Shown: positions 63,463-64,000 of the stretch, piece after piece
How positions within the stretch are numbered: the first letter of the stretch is position 1
Layout of the letters: each line of letters opens with the position of its first letter
Assembly: GCA_963743705.1 (NCBI GenBank)
Contig: CAVUQS010000022.1
Location: 189,534 to 253,533 of the forward strand
DNA: 64,000 nt
Direction: 5' to 3'
Source of the DNA: PALSA-243 sp963743705
GTDB taxonomy: Bacteria > Acidobacteriota > Terriglobia > Bryobacterales > Bryobacteraceae
Translations under genes and position numbers: made by a program
The notes under the pieces: generated by a model
The model's database searches: none
What the model saw: the letters and a program-made list of their open reading frames with translations, nothing else
What the model was told of the DNA's origin: nothing

Positions 63463-64000
63463 ATGAAACGAAGCATTATTATGGCCGGGGTTGTTTGCCT
63501 AACCGCATTAACGGCCGCTGCCCAGGACGTTCCGCGCGAGGAAGTGTTCGTGGGCTATACCTATGTCCGAGCAAACTCAGCCTCGAACGTGCCGGCTTTC
63601 AGCGCCAACGGCGGGGGAGGCCAGTTCGTCTATAACTTCAATCACTGGCTGGGCGGCGTTGCGGATTTGGGCGCAGTGCATAACGGCAATATCGGCGGTA
63701 ATTCGCTGGATACTACTTTCGCCAACTTCCTGTTTGGGCCCCGCGTGGCCATACATAAAGGCCGCGTCGTTCCTTACTTCCAGATTTTGTGGGGCGGAGT
63801 TTACGCCACCAGCAGCACGTTTGTGGACGTCGCGGAGAATTTGAACGTCACGCCAGTGCCTTCAGTGATCTCGGCGCGCATTGGTACGAGCCAGACGGCT
63901 TTCGCCATGACGGTGGGCGGCGGCCTGGATATCAGGCTCAGCAAGCATATCTCTTTCCGGCCGATCGGATTGGATTATTACCTGACCAGGCTTCAGAATC
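63463..64000 (+). CDS. Outer-membrane beta-barrel protein (partial, runs off window)
   Basis: ATG 63463 follows GAGGAG at 63448-63453. The first 179 codons are open to the end of the window. A signal peptide (SIIMAGVVCLTALTAAAQ) is followed by EEVFVGYTYVRANSA and alternating barrel strands (GQFVYNFNHWLGGVADLGAV, GPRVAIHKGRVVPYFQILWG, FAMTVGGGLDIRLSKHISFR). The pattern fits OmpA/OmpW-like 8-stranded barrels; the C-terminus is outside the window. Confidence 0.75.
   Translation, partial: MKRSIIMAGVVCLTALTAAAQDVPREEVFVGYTYVRANSASNVPAFSANGGGGQFVYNFNHWLGGVADLGAVHNGNIGGNSLDTTFANFLFGPRVAIHKGRVVPYFQILWGGVYATSSTFVDVAENLNVTPVPSVISARIGTSQTAFAMTVGGGLDIRLSKHISFRPIGLDYYLTRLQN

Noticed and set aside
1..64000. 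tRNA, rRNA, CRISPR array, transposase or phage genes
   Set aside because: I looked for tRNA-type T-loop sequences, regular repeat-spacer patterns and transposase or integrase motifs and saw none that I could support.

Overview
The window is G+C-rich, densely packed bacterial DNA and reads like the chromosome of a Gram-negative member of the Acidobacteriota, probably a Solibacter/Bryobacter-like lineage. The pointers are lipopolysaccharide genes (Kdo transferase, LpxK, heptose adenylyltransferase), outer-membrane barrels, a VWFA-type protein of the family described from acidobacteria, Tat-exported Gfo/Idh/MocA and GH42-like proteins, and secreted sortilin-type beta-propellers with Gly/Arg-rich inserts. 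This taxonomic call is inference from gene content. I saw no tRNA, rRNA, CRISPR array or insertion sequence.

Layout. 0-5 kb: an acyl-CoA synthetase and a glycogen branching enzyme, both broken by indels, flank an intact adenosine deaminase. 5-16 kb: a ferritin-like diiron protein, a fused KdtA-LpxK protein, rpsO-pnp, a recG-rsmD-secreted protein operon, an SDR and a 2H phosphoesterase. 16-25 kb: an M3 oligopeptidase, a DUF433/PIN-like toxin-antitoxin pair, a Tat-exported oxidoreductase, then an overlapping operon of acyl-CoA dehydrogenase, a MeaB GTPase fused to methylmalonyl-CoA epimerase, MTA phosphorylase and a GT9-like protein. 25-33 kb: a lysozyme-inhibitor-like protein, pheS-pheT, a PPC-domain protein, a GH42-like protein and a cupin. 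33-41.5 kb: one long minus-strand operon rfaE2-mfd-surA-like-HD nuclease-blaI-rmuC. 41.5-50 kb: SDR, cupin, Xaa-Pro aminopeptidase, ferric-reductase-like membrane protein, metallophosphoesterase and a large sortilin-like propeller.

50-61 kb is the most unusual part. It is a signalling neighbourhood in which three separate proteins carry receiver-like domains without the phosphoacceptor Asp (Glu, His or Ala in its place). They sit beside an ECF-type sigma factor, a GAF/PAS histidine kinase and a hybrid histidine kinase that keeps an intact receiver. One degenerate protein also carries a histidine-kinase dimerisation helix without any ATPase domain. 61-64 kb holds secreted and outer-membrane proteins; the last one runs off the window and has a leader rich in inverted repeats.

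Two domain fusions (KdtA-LpxK and MeaB-epimerase), one pair of divergent genes whose start codons share a single CATG, and a recurrent GCTACAAT box just upstream of start codons are the other notable signals. Seven indels disrupt three otherwise normal housekeeping genes; six of them lie in the first 4 kb, so a local assembly problem should be considered.
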